Below are positions 21,952 through 32,280 of a stretch of 64,000 nucleotides of DNA, one piece after another. Made by a program: the position numbers and the translations under genes. Every line of letters starts with the position of its first letter. Positions within the stretch are counted from its first letter, which is position 1. Below the pieces are notes generated by a model. The model saw nothing but the letters and a program-made list of their open reading frames with translations, searched no databases and was not told where the DNA came from. Source of the DNA: Nematopogon swammerdamellus (taxonomy: Eukaryota > Arthropoda > Insecta > Lepidoptera > Adelidae); assembly GCA_946902875.1 (NCBI GenBank), contig OX336353.1:19047151-19111150 (forward strand), in the 5' to 3' direction.

Positions 21952-22200
21952 GTTTATAATAACTATAAAATAATAATAAGACCAATCACCCTAATATCAC
22001 TTTATCCTCAATACTCCCAGATTCCGGCAGCACTTCTGGTCCGAACAGCCTTGGTCTAATAGACCCTGCGGAGAGCGCGCCTCTGTAAACCCAGACAAAC
22101 AATACCGAAGCTAGCACGGGACTAATCCAATGTCCGTACAGTTGGCAAAAAAAGATTTTATTTTGATCGCATACAATTTAATTTAATTAATTTGATTTTT

Positions 22201-22553
22201 GTCCACCTCGGTAGCTCAGTGGTACGGTCGGTCGACTCGCGGTCAGTACTTGGGTGGGTGACCGCTCGACCGTTGGAGGCTGACCGTGGTTCGGATTCCA
22301 CGTTAAACTGTAAGTCCCTTCCCTTCCTTACTAGTCGGTAGGGTTTACCCCGGCTTGGTTGGTATCACCGCACTGAGCGAAACGTCTTCGGTCGAAACGG
22401 CTATGTAAATAGTTCGTGTTTTCCGTCTAGTTCAGTGTAGCCGACATGAAATTAAGGGAAGCACTGACATGGCACCTAGTTCACCCGGTGTTATGGGCTG
22501 ACATCACGGATGTTGTAGGTGATGTAGCCAACCGTGTCACTTTCCATAAAAAA
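22201..22553 (+). mobile_element. S1 SINE with tRNA/5S head
   Basis: The A box is TAGCTCAGTGG (22212-22222). The 5S-like CGGTCAGTACTTGGGTGGGT and GACCGCTCG lie at 22240-22268. The B box is GGTTCGGATTCC (22290-22301). The body is complete and ends GTGTCACTTTCCATAAAAAA. The TTAAGCAACGC part of the 5S segment is deleted. The head lacks the GTACCG module. Confidence 0.88.
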
Positions 22554-22593
22554 AACAAAAAAAAAACATTTATGATCACTATCAAGTAACATC

Positions 22594-22692
22594 ATGACGA
22601 GCATGATGTCAGTCAATCAGCGTTTTTCCTTCCACTGCCGGACATACGCCTCTCCAATCATCCTTCAGACCTGCCGGCGGAATCTATCGACT
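22594..22692 (-). mobile_element. RTE-type LINE 3' end fragment
   Basis: Minus reading holds the GGAGAGGCGTATGTCCGGCA segment, equivalent to the GEAYVQQW terminus of RTE reverse transcriptases (here with a VRQW-like change), after a degraded GCGGAA...CAGGTCTG region. GTCA-type tail residues lie at 22608-22619. Confidence 0.6.
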
Positions 22693-22740
22693 GCACCATT
22701 GGAATCTGGGATTGGAACCTATAAGCACATCGAAGCATTC

Positions 22741-22828
22741 TGTTTTTTTTTTAATCCGGTATGGTTGGCTGAGTCGGAGGGGCCAAAGCACATGCTCCGA
22801 CCAGCCAATAACACCTCCGAGAGGTAGG
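22741..22828 (-). repeat. S3-type 3' tail fragment
   Basis: Minus reading: CTCTCGGAGGTGTTATTGGC, TGGTCGGAGCATGTGCTTTG, GCCCCTCCGACTCAGCCAAC, CATACCGGATT and poly-A. It abuts an S1 fragment at 22829. Confidence 0.7.
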
Positions 22829-23015
22829 TCGGTCAAAACGTCGGTCAAAACGACTATGTAAATAGTTTGTGTTTTCCGACCAGTTCAGTGTAGCCGGCAC
22901 GATCAAAGGGGGAAGCACTGACATGGCACCTAGTTCACCCGGTGTTATGGGCTGACATCACGGACGTTGTAGGTGATGTAGTCAACCGTGTCAGTTTCCA
23001 TAAAAAAAAACAAAA
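22829..23015 (+). mobile_element. S1 SINE, 3' half
   Basis: Starts inside the body with a duplicated GTCGGTCAAAACG and continues through GTTTTCCGACCAGTTCAGTG to GTGTCAGTTTCCATAAAAAA. Confidence 0.82.
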
Positions 23016-23341
23016 GGGTGCCATATCGTACTTCCCTGGATTACTGGCTATACTGGACTAGAGGAGAACACAGCCGAGGCTGCTTTGCGGCCATCTTACA
23101 TCCAGTACCTGTGGTAGCAACCCAGTCGGCTACAATTTGAGCCTACCGCCTAGTAAGGGGCAATGGAAGGGACCTAAAGTTTTACACCGGTTCCGAAAGG
23201 TGAAGCAGCAGGTGTAGGTATGCACGTAAGTGTTTTCGTCAGAAAAAAACTCATTGGTACACGCCGAACGGATTCGATCGAACCTCGTACCTCTCGCATG
23301 AGAAGCCGATGTCCAAACCACTCGGCCACCCGCCGCTTAAG
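23016..23341 (-). mobile_element. S3 SINE, nearly full length
   Basis: The minus-strand head (23264-23339) has GCGGCGGGTGGCCGAGTGGT, the CTTCTCATGCGAGAGGTACG arm and a B box interrupted by a 4-bp duplication (CGATCGAA). The body includes GTTTTTTTCTGACGAAAACA, CTTCACCTTTCGGAACCGGT and GGCTCAAATTGTAGCCGACT. It ends near CCAGGGAAGTACGATATGG at 23016, without the TTACAT tail. Confidence 0.82.
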
Positions 23342-23355
23342 TTCCTTATACATAG

Positions 23356-23490
23356 GCGCATATACTTTTTAGTTTCTTGTATGGGGACCCGTGAATTTTT
23401 TACTTTTTCTTATGTTTCTTATTTTCATGTTATATCGGCCATAATAACAACACATATTCTTTGAGAATTTCAACGGGCTACCTATTACGG
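23356..23490 (-). repeat. GGGTTCCGTA repeat, central fragment
   Basis: CATATACTTTTTAGTTTCTT, then TATCGGCCATAATAAC and TTTCAACGGGCTACCTATTA: the middle of the repeat in reverse. It stops at ACGGTTCAAG, where an S3 tail follows. Confidence 0.75.
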
Positions 23491-23609
23491 TTCAAGCAGC
23501 AATCCAGGGAAGTCTCCGGTATGGCACCTACCTTCTCGGAGGTGATATTGGCTGGTCGGAGCATGCGCTTTGGCCCCTTCGACTCAGCCACACATACCGG
23601 ATTACATAA
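23491..23609 (+). repeat. S3 SINE 3' tail (complete tail)
   Basis: ATCCAGGGAAGTCTCCGGTA connects the S3 body end to a tail of TCTCGGAGGTGATATTGGCT, GGTCGGAGCATGCGCTTTGG, CCCCTTCGACTCAGCCACAC, ATACCGGATTACATAAAAAA. This copy shows that the tail fragments elsewhere in the window belong to S3. Confidence 0.75.
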
Positions 23610-23720
23610 AAAAGAATGCGCGCTATCTACCGAAAACAGTATGAAGCAGCGCTGACCATGACATGACGATACGGAACCCTCGATGCGCGAGTTCGACTCG
23701 CACTTGGCCGGTTTTTCTTT
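23610..23720 (+). repeat. GGGTTCCGTA repeat, 3' end
   Basis: GCGCGCTATCTACCGAAAAC, GCTGACCATGACATG, ACGGAACCCTCGATGCGCGA and CTCGCACTTGGCCGGTTTTT: the last 110 bp of the repeat, opposite in orientation to the piece at 23356. Confidence 0.8.
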
Positions 23721-24318
23721 TCTATTATTCTCAAGAATATTTAAAGGAACTTGACCTATAGTCATTTCTTATTTTCTCTGCGAACGGTACTCAGTAAAGT
23801 GGTCGCTGAAAGTTTTTCTGCTGAATTCCTAAAGGACGGCCCGGGATTGAATCTGTCACTTAAATTCAAAGCCAAAATGTTAGACGAAATTTGACGAAAA
23901 CTATTTTATGAAGCTTTTTGGATTTACCCTCGTTGAGATTACGTTTATTCGATTTAGCTAAAAAAAAATTTTTCTAGTGTCACTCGCGAATATTTTTATT
24001 TAATGGTTATTTCTTCGAATATAATTTCATGTCTGAGACTTCTAAATTGAGTCAAAATTAATTTTGTAACGATTCACTGGCACTTTTATGTTTCCATGCA
24101 AGAAATACAACAAAGGATATTTTGGAAAAAAACACGACTACGAAATTTTTTTCAAATAACAAGGAAAGTTGATCGAAAATTCTGCGCTCCCTGTCTATTC
24201 GAATCCATTTACACGCCCGACTACAGCACGATATCCCGAAAGTCAATGAGCATGTATTTCACAAAGAGATACCGTACTTATAGAGAGGGCATCTTACTAC
24301 TAACTAACGGATAGATTT
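23721..24318. other. AT-rich spacer, no gene seen
   Basis: Nothing recognised. It ends in (ACAT)n, the reversed tail of the LINE at 24319. Confidence 0.3.
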
Positions 24319-24565
24319 TAATACATACATACATACATAGCGTCACGCCTGTTTCCCGGTGGGGTAGGCAGAGACAACGGATCTCCACGTGCCACGATAC
24401 TGACACGCCTCTGCCGCCTCTTCCACTCTCATAATGTGCTTCATGCATGCTCGTCGGTTACGGGTACTGCGCACTTGACCCTTTTTGAGCACATGCGCGA
24501 TCTGGTCCAGGTACGTGCGTCTAGGGCGACCCTTCCCGACTCTTCTTACTGTTATGAAACTCAAT
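24319..24565 (-). mobile_element. LINE 3' end (TATG-tail family)
   Basis: The minus-strand frame (24564-24343) reads VGKGRPRRTYLDQI, KKGQVRSTRNRRACMKHIMR and a TWRSVVSAYPTGKQA terminus, the C-terminal tail of a non-LTR reverse transcriptase of a family abundant in Lepidoptera (GRVGRGRPRR-YLDQI pattern). It is intact to the stop, then has a 3' UTR with CAGGCGTGACGCTATG and a (TATG)n tail. The catalytic domain is absent. The second copy is at 50505-50815. Confidence 0.75.
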
Positions 24566-24741
24566 CGATTAGGCTATAAAAATCAACCACCTATTTTTTT
24601 ATTTAAATACATAAAAAAATATTTTACACAAAAAAAAACCCAAGGGCCAAAAATTTTATATAGGTTTTACTCCCTATATGATACAGAATCCCCCCTTAGC
24701 GTACTATTAATGAATTTTCAAAGACCTTATATATGGGTATG

Positions 24742-25013
24742 TACACGGTGTTGCAACCCCAACCGTAAAACCCGAAAGGGCGTGATTCTGTACGTGAAAT
24801 AGAACAACTTTTGTTTGACGACTTTTTTATTTGAAGAAAAAAATTTTTTTTTCTCCATACATTTTGGGAATAGGTAATTAAAATTTGTATGGAAAAAAAA
24901 ATTTTTTTTTTGTTTCAAAAAATGTTTTCTTCACAGAAGTTGTTTATTTTCACATTAGAATAACCCCCTTATGTCAGTTAAAAATATTACGGGGGCAACT
25001 GCAACACCGTGTA
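24742..25013. mobile_element. MITE with TA target duplication
   Basis: The inverted ends CACGGTGTTGCA (24744-24755) and TGCAACACCGTG (25000-25011) are flanked by TA on both sides, as expected for Tc1/mariner-type insertions. The 268-bp interior is A/T-rich with A and T runs and no coding frame. Confidence 0.65.
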
Positions 25014-25136
25014 TATATGAGATAACCTCAAGTCGCAGAAGCAAAACTTAAATAATATTACTCTGAGCGCTCGACTTACGAGCATTTAAATACTGAGATG
25101 CGGAACTGGCCGTAGCTGAGCAGTCCCGAGCTGTCT

Positions 25137-25350
25137 GTACAGTAATTGCTTTCACGAGTCATGAGCACACATTTCATTGGTCGGTTTGACGGGATGTGAC
25201 GTCGACGGCGCCGACGCTTCACGCGATTGGTTCGTCACTTCGTCAGTCAGCGTCAGTCGACGCTCGTCGCCTATAGGACTCACACGCGTCGTTCGACTAC
25301 TATATACACTTGCGTGCAATGTTAGTCATGACTCGTGAAAGCAACTGTAC
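25137..25350. mobile_element. MITE with 18-bp perfect inverted ends, GC-rich interior
   Basis: TGCTTTCACGAGTCATGA (25147-25164) is repeated inverted at 25326-25343, and both ends are bordered by GTAC-AGT / ACT-GTAC (25137 and 25350). The interior is GC-rich with CGTC repeats, a CRE-like TGACGTCG, two CCAAT-type motifs (ATTGGT) and a TATATA-like ACTATATACA. It could act as a promoter-bearing element. There is no coding frame. Confidence 0.6.
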
Positions 25351-25898
25351 CTAAGATGGCAGTGCATATTATTGAAAATATTTTAAAAACTTTTAAAATA
25401 ATTATGGAGATTGTTTTCGTCTTCAATATGTCATTTGCCGCTGGTTCTGGCCTTTTTGACTGCACGCACACTTATTTGCACGCATGTCATGCCGGACGGC
25501 GACTGACGCCGACCGAGTGCAGGTGTGTGAAAATCGCACACTTTATGGGGGCCACGGACGCAGAGCACGCTACCTATCTAGGTTGTTTGAAGTATCCATA
25601 GTGTATATGTATGAGTCCGGATATCCGGCACTAGTCGCTGCCAAATTACAGGCATTTTTGTACGAGTCGTTTGGAATTTGTGCAGTCGGCGTGCGCCAGG
25701 TACGGATCTAGGGGGGGGGGAGGGGGATCATAGTGCAGAGATATGATGGCTAGATTGGCCTCCAACAACGCTCCTATTGGAACACGATGTCGACAAAATT
25801 CTGCCAATCAATTTACAGCAATGCACTTCATGGTCTTCAGGTCCACTCGGCGATCGCTTGCCGACATCAGGCTATGAGTGTGTTGATGTCGACACTTT
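25351..25898. other. Unclassified DNA with a G run
   Basis: An 88-codon frame (25335-25601) spans the MITE end and is not supported by any motif. A run of ten G, an A and five G lies at 25711-25726. Confidence 0.3.
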
Positions 25899-26135
25899 AC
25901 ATACATACATACCACACGCCGTATCCCGACAATCGTGATAAGCAGAGTAATCGGTGTTGTGCTGCAAGTACTCTCATAAATTACAGCACAACACCGATTT
26001 TACAAAGTATTCGGACAATCAGGCAGCAAGTAGCAAGTTTAGGCACGACATCCCACCTGCTGCATGACTCGGTGGAAAGACCGTGCCAAGGTGAGAGGTG
26101 GCTAGCCTGTCACCTTTGCCGCACGGCATCTTGTT
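25899..26135 (-). mobile_element. S2 SINE, head missing
   Basis: ACATACATACATACC tail, the TCGGTGTTGTGCTG arm paired with CAGCACAACACCGA, and GGTGAGAGGTGGCTAGCCTG. It ends near 26135 before the head module. The ACCACCACGTTT segment is deleted. Confidence 0.8.
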
Positions 26136-26499
26136 GCATACACTTTCTGCCCGCACAAGCGGCCATTCTCGGCATAATACAGCAAATGACAAATGCTTGA
26201 TCGCCGTTCATAAATTCAATTCAATTTGAATTCCTTTATTGGTCTATTTGGTACATTTTTACACTTACACAGATAAAATACTTACTGTATTTTGATTCAC
26301 GCAGGTCAGTATCCGTGGTCAGAATGTGTTGTTAAATTGATCTGACCAAGGACACGAAAAGGTGTCCGTGATCAGATTAGTCGATCTGACCACGGACACT
26401 AGCATAAAATGTTTATTTTCGTTATACCACCGAATTGGAGGAGCTGACAGTTAAAATTTCAAGCACCCCGTTGAAGGCACTCGCGCGCCACTGTGTTCT

Positions 26500-26735
26500 T
26501 TCTTTAACCAGAGAAGTAATAGTTCGATTACGTTAGTTTGGGAAGCCTTCCTTAACCAGGGAAGTAATAGTTCGATTACGTTAGTTTGGGAACCCTTCCT
26601 TAACCAGGTAAATAATAGTTCGATTACGTTAGTTTGGGAACCCTTCCTTAACCAGGGAAGTAATAGTTCGATTACGTTAGTTGGGGAACCCTTCCTTAAC
26701 CAGGGAAGTAATAGTTCGATTACGTTAGTAATCCG
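26500..26735. repeat. 48-bp minisatellite, five units
   Basis: Five near-identical copies of CCTTCCTTAACCAGGGAAGT followed by AATAGTTCGATTACGTTAGT and TTGGGAAC. Variants are few (CCAGAGAAG, CCAGGTAAAT, GTTGGGG), so the array expanded recently or is homogenised. Upstream, 26338-26381 forms a hairpin with 16-bp arms around GAAAAG (ATCTGACCAAGGACAC against GTGTCCGTGATCAGAT). Confidence 0.9.
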
Positions 26736-26900
26736 AGGTGTTCAGCGTGCTTGAGCATTCTCCAAACCATCGATGCTCCAAACTCGATTTGTCAATATTT
26801 CTGCCGATAGTGTTTGCTTTCTCAGATCAAGGGTTTAATATTTACTTCATACTCATTACGCTCGGTGTTTGCTAATACTCTGCTGGGATAAAAAAATCGA

Positions 26901-27078
26901 TGGTGGTACCAACGGCAGTTGGCTACAATGTGAGTTTACCACTCACTACTAAGGGACAAGGTAAAGCACCTACAGTTTTACACCGGTTCCGAACGGTGAA
27001 GCAGCCGCCGCCGCCGGTGTAGGTAGGTATGCACGTAAAATTTTCCGTCAGCAAAAACTTATTGGAACACGCCGACCG
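26901..27078 (-). mobile_element. S3 SINE body fragment
   Basis: GTTGGCTACAATGTGAGTTT, CCTACAGTTTTACACCGGTT, a GCCGCC expansion in the middle and CTTATTGGAACACGCCGACC. The tRNA head beyond the B box is missing. Confidence 0.75.
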
Positions 27079-27283
27079 GTTCTTAGGGTTACGTACCTGA
27101 AAAAAGGAAAAACGGAACCCTCATAGGATTTAGTTTTTCTGTCTGTCTGTCCGTCTGTCACAGCTTATTTTCTCCAAATCTACTGGGCGGAATAGCTGAA
27201 ATTTTGTACATATTCATAGTTTGGTGACTGACGTAAAGCTATTTTAGCAGATCATTTTGGGGGACAATTTAGCAAGTTAAAAA
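27079..27283 (+). repeat. GGGTTACGTACC-type repeat fragment
   Basis: Related to but distinct from the GGGTTCCGTA repeat: TTAGGGTTACGTACC, AAAACGGAACCCTCATAGGA, a CTGT tract, then AGCTTATTTTCTCCAAATCT and GAAATTTTGTACATATTCAT. It runs directly into a full repeat at 27284. Confidence 0.55.
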
Positions 27284-27722
27284 GACGTTTTTTAGCGTTC
27301 CGTATCCGGCACGGGACCCTATTACTAAGCCTACGCCGTCGGTCTGTCCGTCCGTCCGTCCGTCCGTCCGTCTGTCCGAGGGCTGTATCTTTGAACCGTA
27401 GGTAGCCCGTTGAAATGTTCACAGAGTATGTGTTATTATGGCCGATATAACACCAAATAATAAAAATAAGAAAAAATAAATAATTCACGGGGGTTCCCAT
27501 AGAAGAAACCAAAAAGTGTATGCGCGCGCGCCATCTACCGAATAGAGTGTGAAGCATTTTAAGTAATCATGACATTTAACTAATATGAAGTATTTCATAA
27601 CACGCCCATAGATGGCGTGAGTGGCGCTAACCATGACATGGCCATACGGAACCCTCGGTCAACTATTACTTAATATGTGCCTCGGTGCGCGAGTTCGACT
27701 CGCACTTGGCCGTTTTTTTTTT
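27284..27722 (+). repeat. GGGTTCCGTA repeat, full length
   Basis: The most complete copy in plus orientation: TTTTTTAGCGTTCCGTATCC, GGGACCCTATTACTAAGCC, a CCGT tract (27344-27375), GGCTGTATCT, GCCGATATAACACCAAATAA, GCGCGCGCCATCTACCGAAT, GGCGTGAGTGGCGCTAACCA, ACGGAACCCTCGG, GTGCGCGAGTTCGACTCGCA, CTTGGCCGTTTTTTT. The repeat has no long ORF or terminal inverted repeat, and I cannot assign its class. Confidence 0.85.
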
Positions 27723-28184
27723 CAAGTTTAAATATAAATAATTAAGGGCTCGTTCAAATCCTTGGGTTTTTATCATTAAGATGCCTCTACCATACTTTTA
27801 AATTCTATATTAGGCTGCAAAACAGTTCGAGAACCGGCGTGGGCGCCTACGCATCATACATAATCCAATGTTATGAGATGCTGTCGCGTCCAAATATGAC
27901 CCTTATCTTATTGCACGAGCATCGTTGTTGAAATTGTATACTGTTATTTTCGTTCTGAATTACTTGTACGGTGTGGGAGCGTTTTAGCTTGTGAAATGTT
28001 TATGTTCAAAATATGCTTCGTTGAGTCATAGTTCGCTCTTTACATTCTTAGGAGTTTCATTTCATTTTCATCGTCAAGAAGGTAAGCTAGATTTTATATA
28101 AATTGTTGATGTGTAAACATCTATTATTTGGATCCTGAGAATTTTTGGAGGAGGAAAGAAAATTGTGCTAATGTCATCAATGGC
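27723..28184. other. Unclassified DNA, no gene seen
   Basis: No repeat of this window; short frames only. Confidence 0.25.
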
Positions 28185-28735
28185 TTTTGTCCATTCGTCT
28201 GTATCTGTATCTATTTATATGCCTGTCTCTCTATTCACCAATATATGCCTTGTGTGTGTCGTTTTATTATATCTATTTCGTCTGTTTTTCTGTTGTTTGC
28301 ATTCATCTGTCTGTCTTTATGTTTTCTAGTCTATTTGCATGTCTGTCTGTCTATTAATTTCCAATGTCTATTCATCTGTCTACCTATATCTCTTGTCTGT
28401 TAGTCACACAGTAACAAAGAGTGCATACGTCTCTCCATTTCTATCCATATTATGAAATTTCCTTTGCACTCAGGTGTCCGTATGTCTGTTTGACTGTCTG
28501 TATTTTCTATATCTGTATTTGTATCTATTTTGATGCCTGTTTCTCTATTTATTTATCCGTTTTCTTTTGTATTTTCTGTCTTTCTTTCGGTCTCTTTTGT
28601 TTCTCTATCTGTCTGTGTTCCTACCTATCTCTTTTATCTGTTAGTATCTCAGACATGTCTTTGTATTAATATCTGTCTTTTTTCTATCTCTCTCACTTTC
28701 TATCTATCTATCTTGTCTGTTCGTCACTCAGTAGC
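28185..28735 (+). repeat. Degenerate CTGT/CTAT pyrimidine-rich tract
   Basis: About 550 bp composed of CTGT, CTAT, TTTCT and TATCTAT words, probably an old compound microsatellite. The open frames across it (Cys/Leu/Ser-rich) come from the simple sequence and are not genes. Confidence 0.7.
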
Positions 28736-29081
28736 TACAAGTAGTAGTATCGCCTATGACTTCAGTGACTAAACGCGCACTCACGTGCATATGCCTCTCC
28801 ATTCCTACCCATAGATAAGGAACCCATTTGAGAGTGTCAACGTACTGGAAGCGATGCGTAACGCAAGCAGCGACCAAACAGCAAACATCAAATATTGACC
28901 CAAACATCAGCGCTTTAAGGTATAATGCTGTTTGCATTGTACAGCTGAGCTGTGTTCTAAAAGCATTAGCGGGGCAGTGCGAGGAGTTTTTGAAAATCGA
29001 AGCTGTGTTGGTTGTGGGCCGTTCTGTTTTTAGGGTTCCGCAGCCAGCGATGTTGGTAGGAACCCTTATAACTTACAAATT

Positions 29082-29407
29082 GTACCGTGTTGGGCCCGGT
29101 ATTGTACCGTGTGAGGCCGGTACTTTGAAAGATAGCCCCACTGCATCTCTCCCCGTGTATATCGTAAAAGTCGACTAAGGGAGTTGACTTCCTTCTTATA
29201 TAGGTGGTAGGGTTTAACCCGCCCGGGTTGATACCACCGCACTGAATGAAAGTTCGGTCGAAATAGTTCTGTTTTCCGTCCAGTTCAGTGTAGCCGGCAC
29301 GACCGAAGGGAAGCACTGACGTGGCACCAAGTTCACCCGGTGTTATGGGCTGACATCACGGATGTTGTAGGTGATGTAGCCAACCGTGTCAGTTTCCATA
29401 AAAAAAA
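29082..29407 (+). mobile_element. S1 SINE, short-head form with doubled head start
   Basis: The head start occurs twice: GTACCGTGTTGGGCCCGGTA, then TTGTACCGTGTGAGGCCGGT. Head module CCCCACTGCATCTCTCCCCG and the body follow directly, without the tRNA/5S segment. The ACGGCTATGTAAATA part of the body is deleted. Poly-A tail at 29400. Confidence 0.85.
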
Positions 29408-29784
29408 TCATGTTAATGGCCCAGTACAAAATTTACACCTTACAAAAAACGTCAGATTCATTCCTCGAGAAACCCCCGCAGAAGGATACAGCTTCGAGAA
29501 ATCCTTGTAATCCTGACTAACAGCGAGCAGCAACAACAAATAGCGGGGCAACGCAAACAGATGAGGCGGCTTGCCGGCCAACTGGCGGGTGTTTTCTTTC
29601 ACCAGTCCTCTAGGGATCATAGCTGGGAAGACAGGGGATAATGCCCTGGATGATCGTGCAGTTTCGGGGGCGATCAATGATGATGGCGAATTAAATGTCG
29701 AAGAAATTCGATGTATCGATTCTTGTAAGGTTTGTGGGAACTTAATAATTAAAACGATATAGTTATCCAAACAGAATAAGTACA
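29408..29784. other. Unclassified DNA, overlapping frames on both strands
   Basis: A 145-codon minus frame (29408-29845) and a 63-codon plus frame overlap here. Neither has a recognisable motif and both run into neighbouring repeats, so neither is called. Confidence 0.25.
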
Positions 29785-29890
29785 AGGAACTAAGGGTGAG
29801 GCCGAATGCCGAATTGCTTTGAAGTAAACGATATAATTTCTCCAAAACAGCAAGTCACAAAGGGCCAGGCCAAAGACCGAGATGAACGGG
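29785..29890 (+). repeat. Diverged units of the 68-bp array
   Basis: AAGGAACTAAGGGTGAGGCC, GAATGCCGAATTGC, AAGTAAACGATATAATTTCT and a second AAAGGGCCAGGCCAAAGACC. The AAACGATAT motif matches the first unit of the array at 6307, so an old isolated pair of units is present here. Confidence 0.5.
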
Positions 29891-30051
29891 TGAACAGTAA
29901 AATCGAAAACAGCAGCTGTCAAATTAATGTAGCTTTTGCTTTGCTTTTACCTGCCTCCTATAATACGGCTTGCGTTAGTTTGGGGGGCAGGGTTTCCTAC
30001 GTGGATAAATTATTTTCATTGTTAGTAATAATTATATGTATGTTTATTTAT

Positions 30052-30125
30052 GCAGCACAACACCGATTACTCTGCTTACCCCGATTGTCGGGATTCAGCG
30101 TGTGTGATATGTATGTATGTATGTA
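30052..30125 (+). mobile_element. S2 SINE, last 70 bp
   Basis: GCAGCACAACACCGATTACT, CTGCTTACCCCGATTGTCGG, GATTCAGCGTGTGTGATATG and (TATG)n. This is the native orientation: a strongly 5'-truncated copy with its tail intact. Confidence 0.85.
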
Positions 30126-32280
30126 ATTATATGTATGTATAGTGTATGTAAAATGTTGTTTTGTAAATAAATAAATAATTTGAATTTTATTAATTAAACC
30201 TAGCAAATCACCTAATGGTTTTAGGCTACTATCATCGAGATATTTTTCCAAGGGTCTGAGCATTAAACATAAACCTTAAAGGAAGACCCCGACACAAATC
30301 AAAGTAAGCTGGTTGATCTGTATGACGAAAATAATGTACATCGAAAAGTTCGAATTTAGTTAGTCCTATAAAATAACTTCTAAGCCTAATATCCGACCTT
30401 CGCCCAAACCCACTCACTTCGGGTGAAAACCAGTAAATTTGTTTAGCCAAATGTTCGGATATCTACAAAAAATGACCAAATCCTTGTGTCTAACGCCGGT
30501 TCTACCTCTCAGTGTAATCAGTAGAGTACACCGCGTCCCATAATACTCGAGAAGTCCATGAAAGGGTCAGTCATTATAGCCAACCGGCCATCGCAAACAA
30601 CTCTGGTCCACTCCGTGCTCAGTCTTTGATATATAAAAGCGGCTTTTAACATTCTAGGAGCAAGGAAATCTGTCTGATTTATGTGTTTACAATATTGCAT
30701 GCGTGGATATAATTGAATGAATGAATAATATATAAAATGAAATTTCTTTAAAAACAAAAAAATTATAAATAACTCCTTTTAGTTAAAAACCGACTTCAAT
30801 CCCTGAAGAACCCCCGAAGTTAATCGGTTGGCTTGGTATAGAATTTGTCATGCACAATAATGCACATGCTGCAAATTTATAAGTTTGATGATTTTCATAG
30901 GGATCCTACAGGGATTCAGAACTTGACCAAAATATGGGACTACTAAAATAAGGGTTCCATTTTTTCCTCCTTTGGGGTACGGAACCCTAAAAAGGATAAT
31001 CGGAATCGGTCCACGTGATAAATAATTATTGCTGAACATGCATGAAAAAAAAGTCGGATAAAAATAAAAATAAAGATTTCTACGTTACAACAAAAAACGT
31101 AAGTAGCATTTAATACGAACTAGCGCTAATACATCTTTGACTCACTTATAAGAAGCGTAAATACTAAGTACAAAACGTACACTTGAAAATGTGATCGCGA
31201 AGTTGTTGCTGTCTATGGTCGAACGCGAGAACCATCGAACGATCGATACGTTCTCGATGCGTTAGGGATATTATGTAACTCATGGTGATAAATCGAACGC
31301 AAACTTTATCGTATGTGATGGATGAAACGACAACACTTATAATTAGTTTGACAGAAAACCTGTTAGACATACAGGCTAGTCCCAACATGCAATCAATTTA
31401 ATGTCACTTTGATCAACAAATAACTGTTGTTGCAAATTATCACAAAAATTGTTTTTTTAAATTGGAAATGTCTTTTCGTTCGCTCCAGTGTAGGCTCCGA
31501 TTTTATGAAAAAGTGCGATCCCCTTATATCTCGGACAGTTGTGAAGATATGATATTCAAAAATATGCGCGTATTCAGGAGAGCTGTAAGGTGCAAGAAGA
31601 ATTATTCATGAAAGTAAAAAACGAAAAAAGTTATGGCCGAAATAGTGAAAAAATTTTTTTTTTCCGAATTTTTTATTTTGGCGCTCGATATTTTGGAAAC
31701 GAAGAATGATATCAAAAATTTGAGAAAAACACCTCTGGACAATTTAGTCAGCTACAATTTGAGCCTAAAACAAAGACGATCGGGTTAAGCGTTTGCCCTG
31801 TAGCCTAACCTTTTTGAAAAAAGTCAAAAAGTCAGAACATTTTTTTCCAATTCCGTAAATTCATTTCCAATGTGCTCGATAGTCGTGTGAGGCATGAAAT
31901 CTGTGAATTTTTTTTCAAACATCCATGTTATGCCCCTCTATAAGTTCGGATAATCGGCGCACTATTGAACAACAATATGCGCCTGGAAGCTGTGTCTCTG
32001 TGCTATGTTCGACTAACACGACAGAGCAGAGTTTCGTAAGCCCACATCGCAGTTTATTTGTTCACGAGTCTGTCTAGTCTTTGTTTACTAGAGGAGAGCA
32101 CTCGGCGAGTGAGACCAACTTTTGTGATTGTTATTGAGTTCGGAACACTGGAAGAAAGCGATTTCATATTGGTGCTATTAGTGTTAAAAGCTTTTGCATT
32201 GAAATGAAAATATACTTTTCATTGCACACAAAAATTGAAAATTTGTGAAAGTATATATTGATAATATATCGGAATATGTC
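30126..32280. other. AT-rich DNA with small repeat relics
   Basis: 30940-30993 ends in GGTACGGAACCCTAAAAAGG, a reversed 5' end of a GGGTTCCGTA-type repeat. 31735-31770 contains TTTAGTCAGCTACAATTTGA, a possible S3 body relic. 31480-32010 has a distinctive composition, with runs of A and T and sequences such as ATATCTCGGACAGTTGTGAA, but no family or gene is assigned. Confidence 0.35.

Noticed and set aside
26500..26735. CRISPR-like array
   Set aside because: Units are contiguous 48-bp repeats without unique spacers, in an insect genome.
28128..28772. Membrane-protein-like ORFs rich in Cys, Leu and Ser
   Set aside because: They are translations of a CTGT/CTAT simple-sequence tract.
29408..29845. 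145-codon minus-strand ORF
   Set aside because: Overlaps the edge of an S1 SINE and old array units, with a competing frame on the other strand and no recognisable domain.
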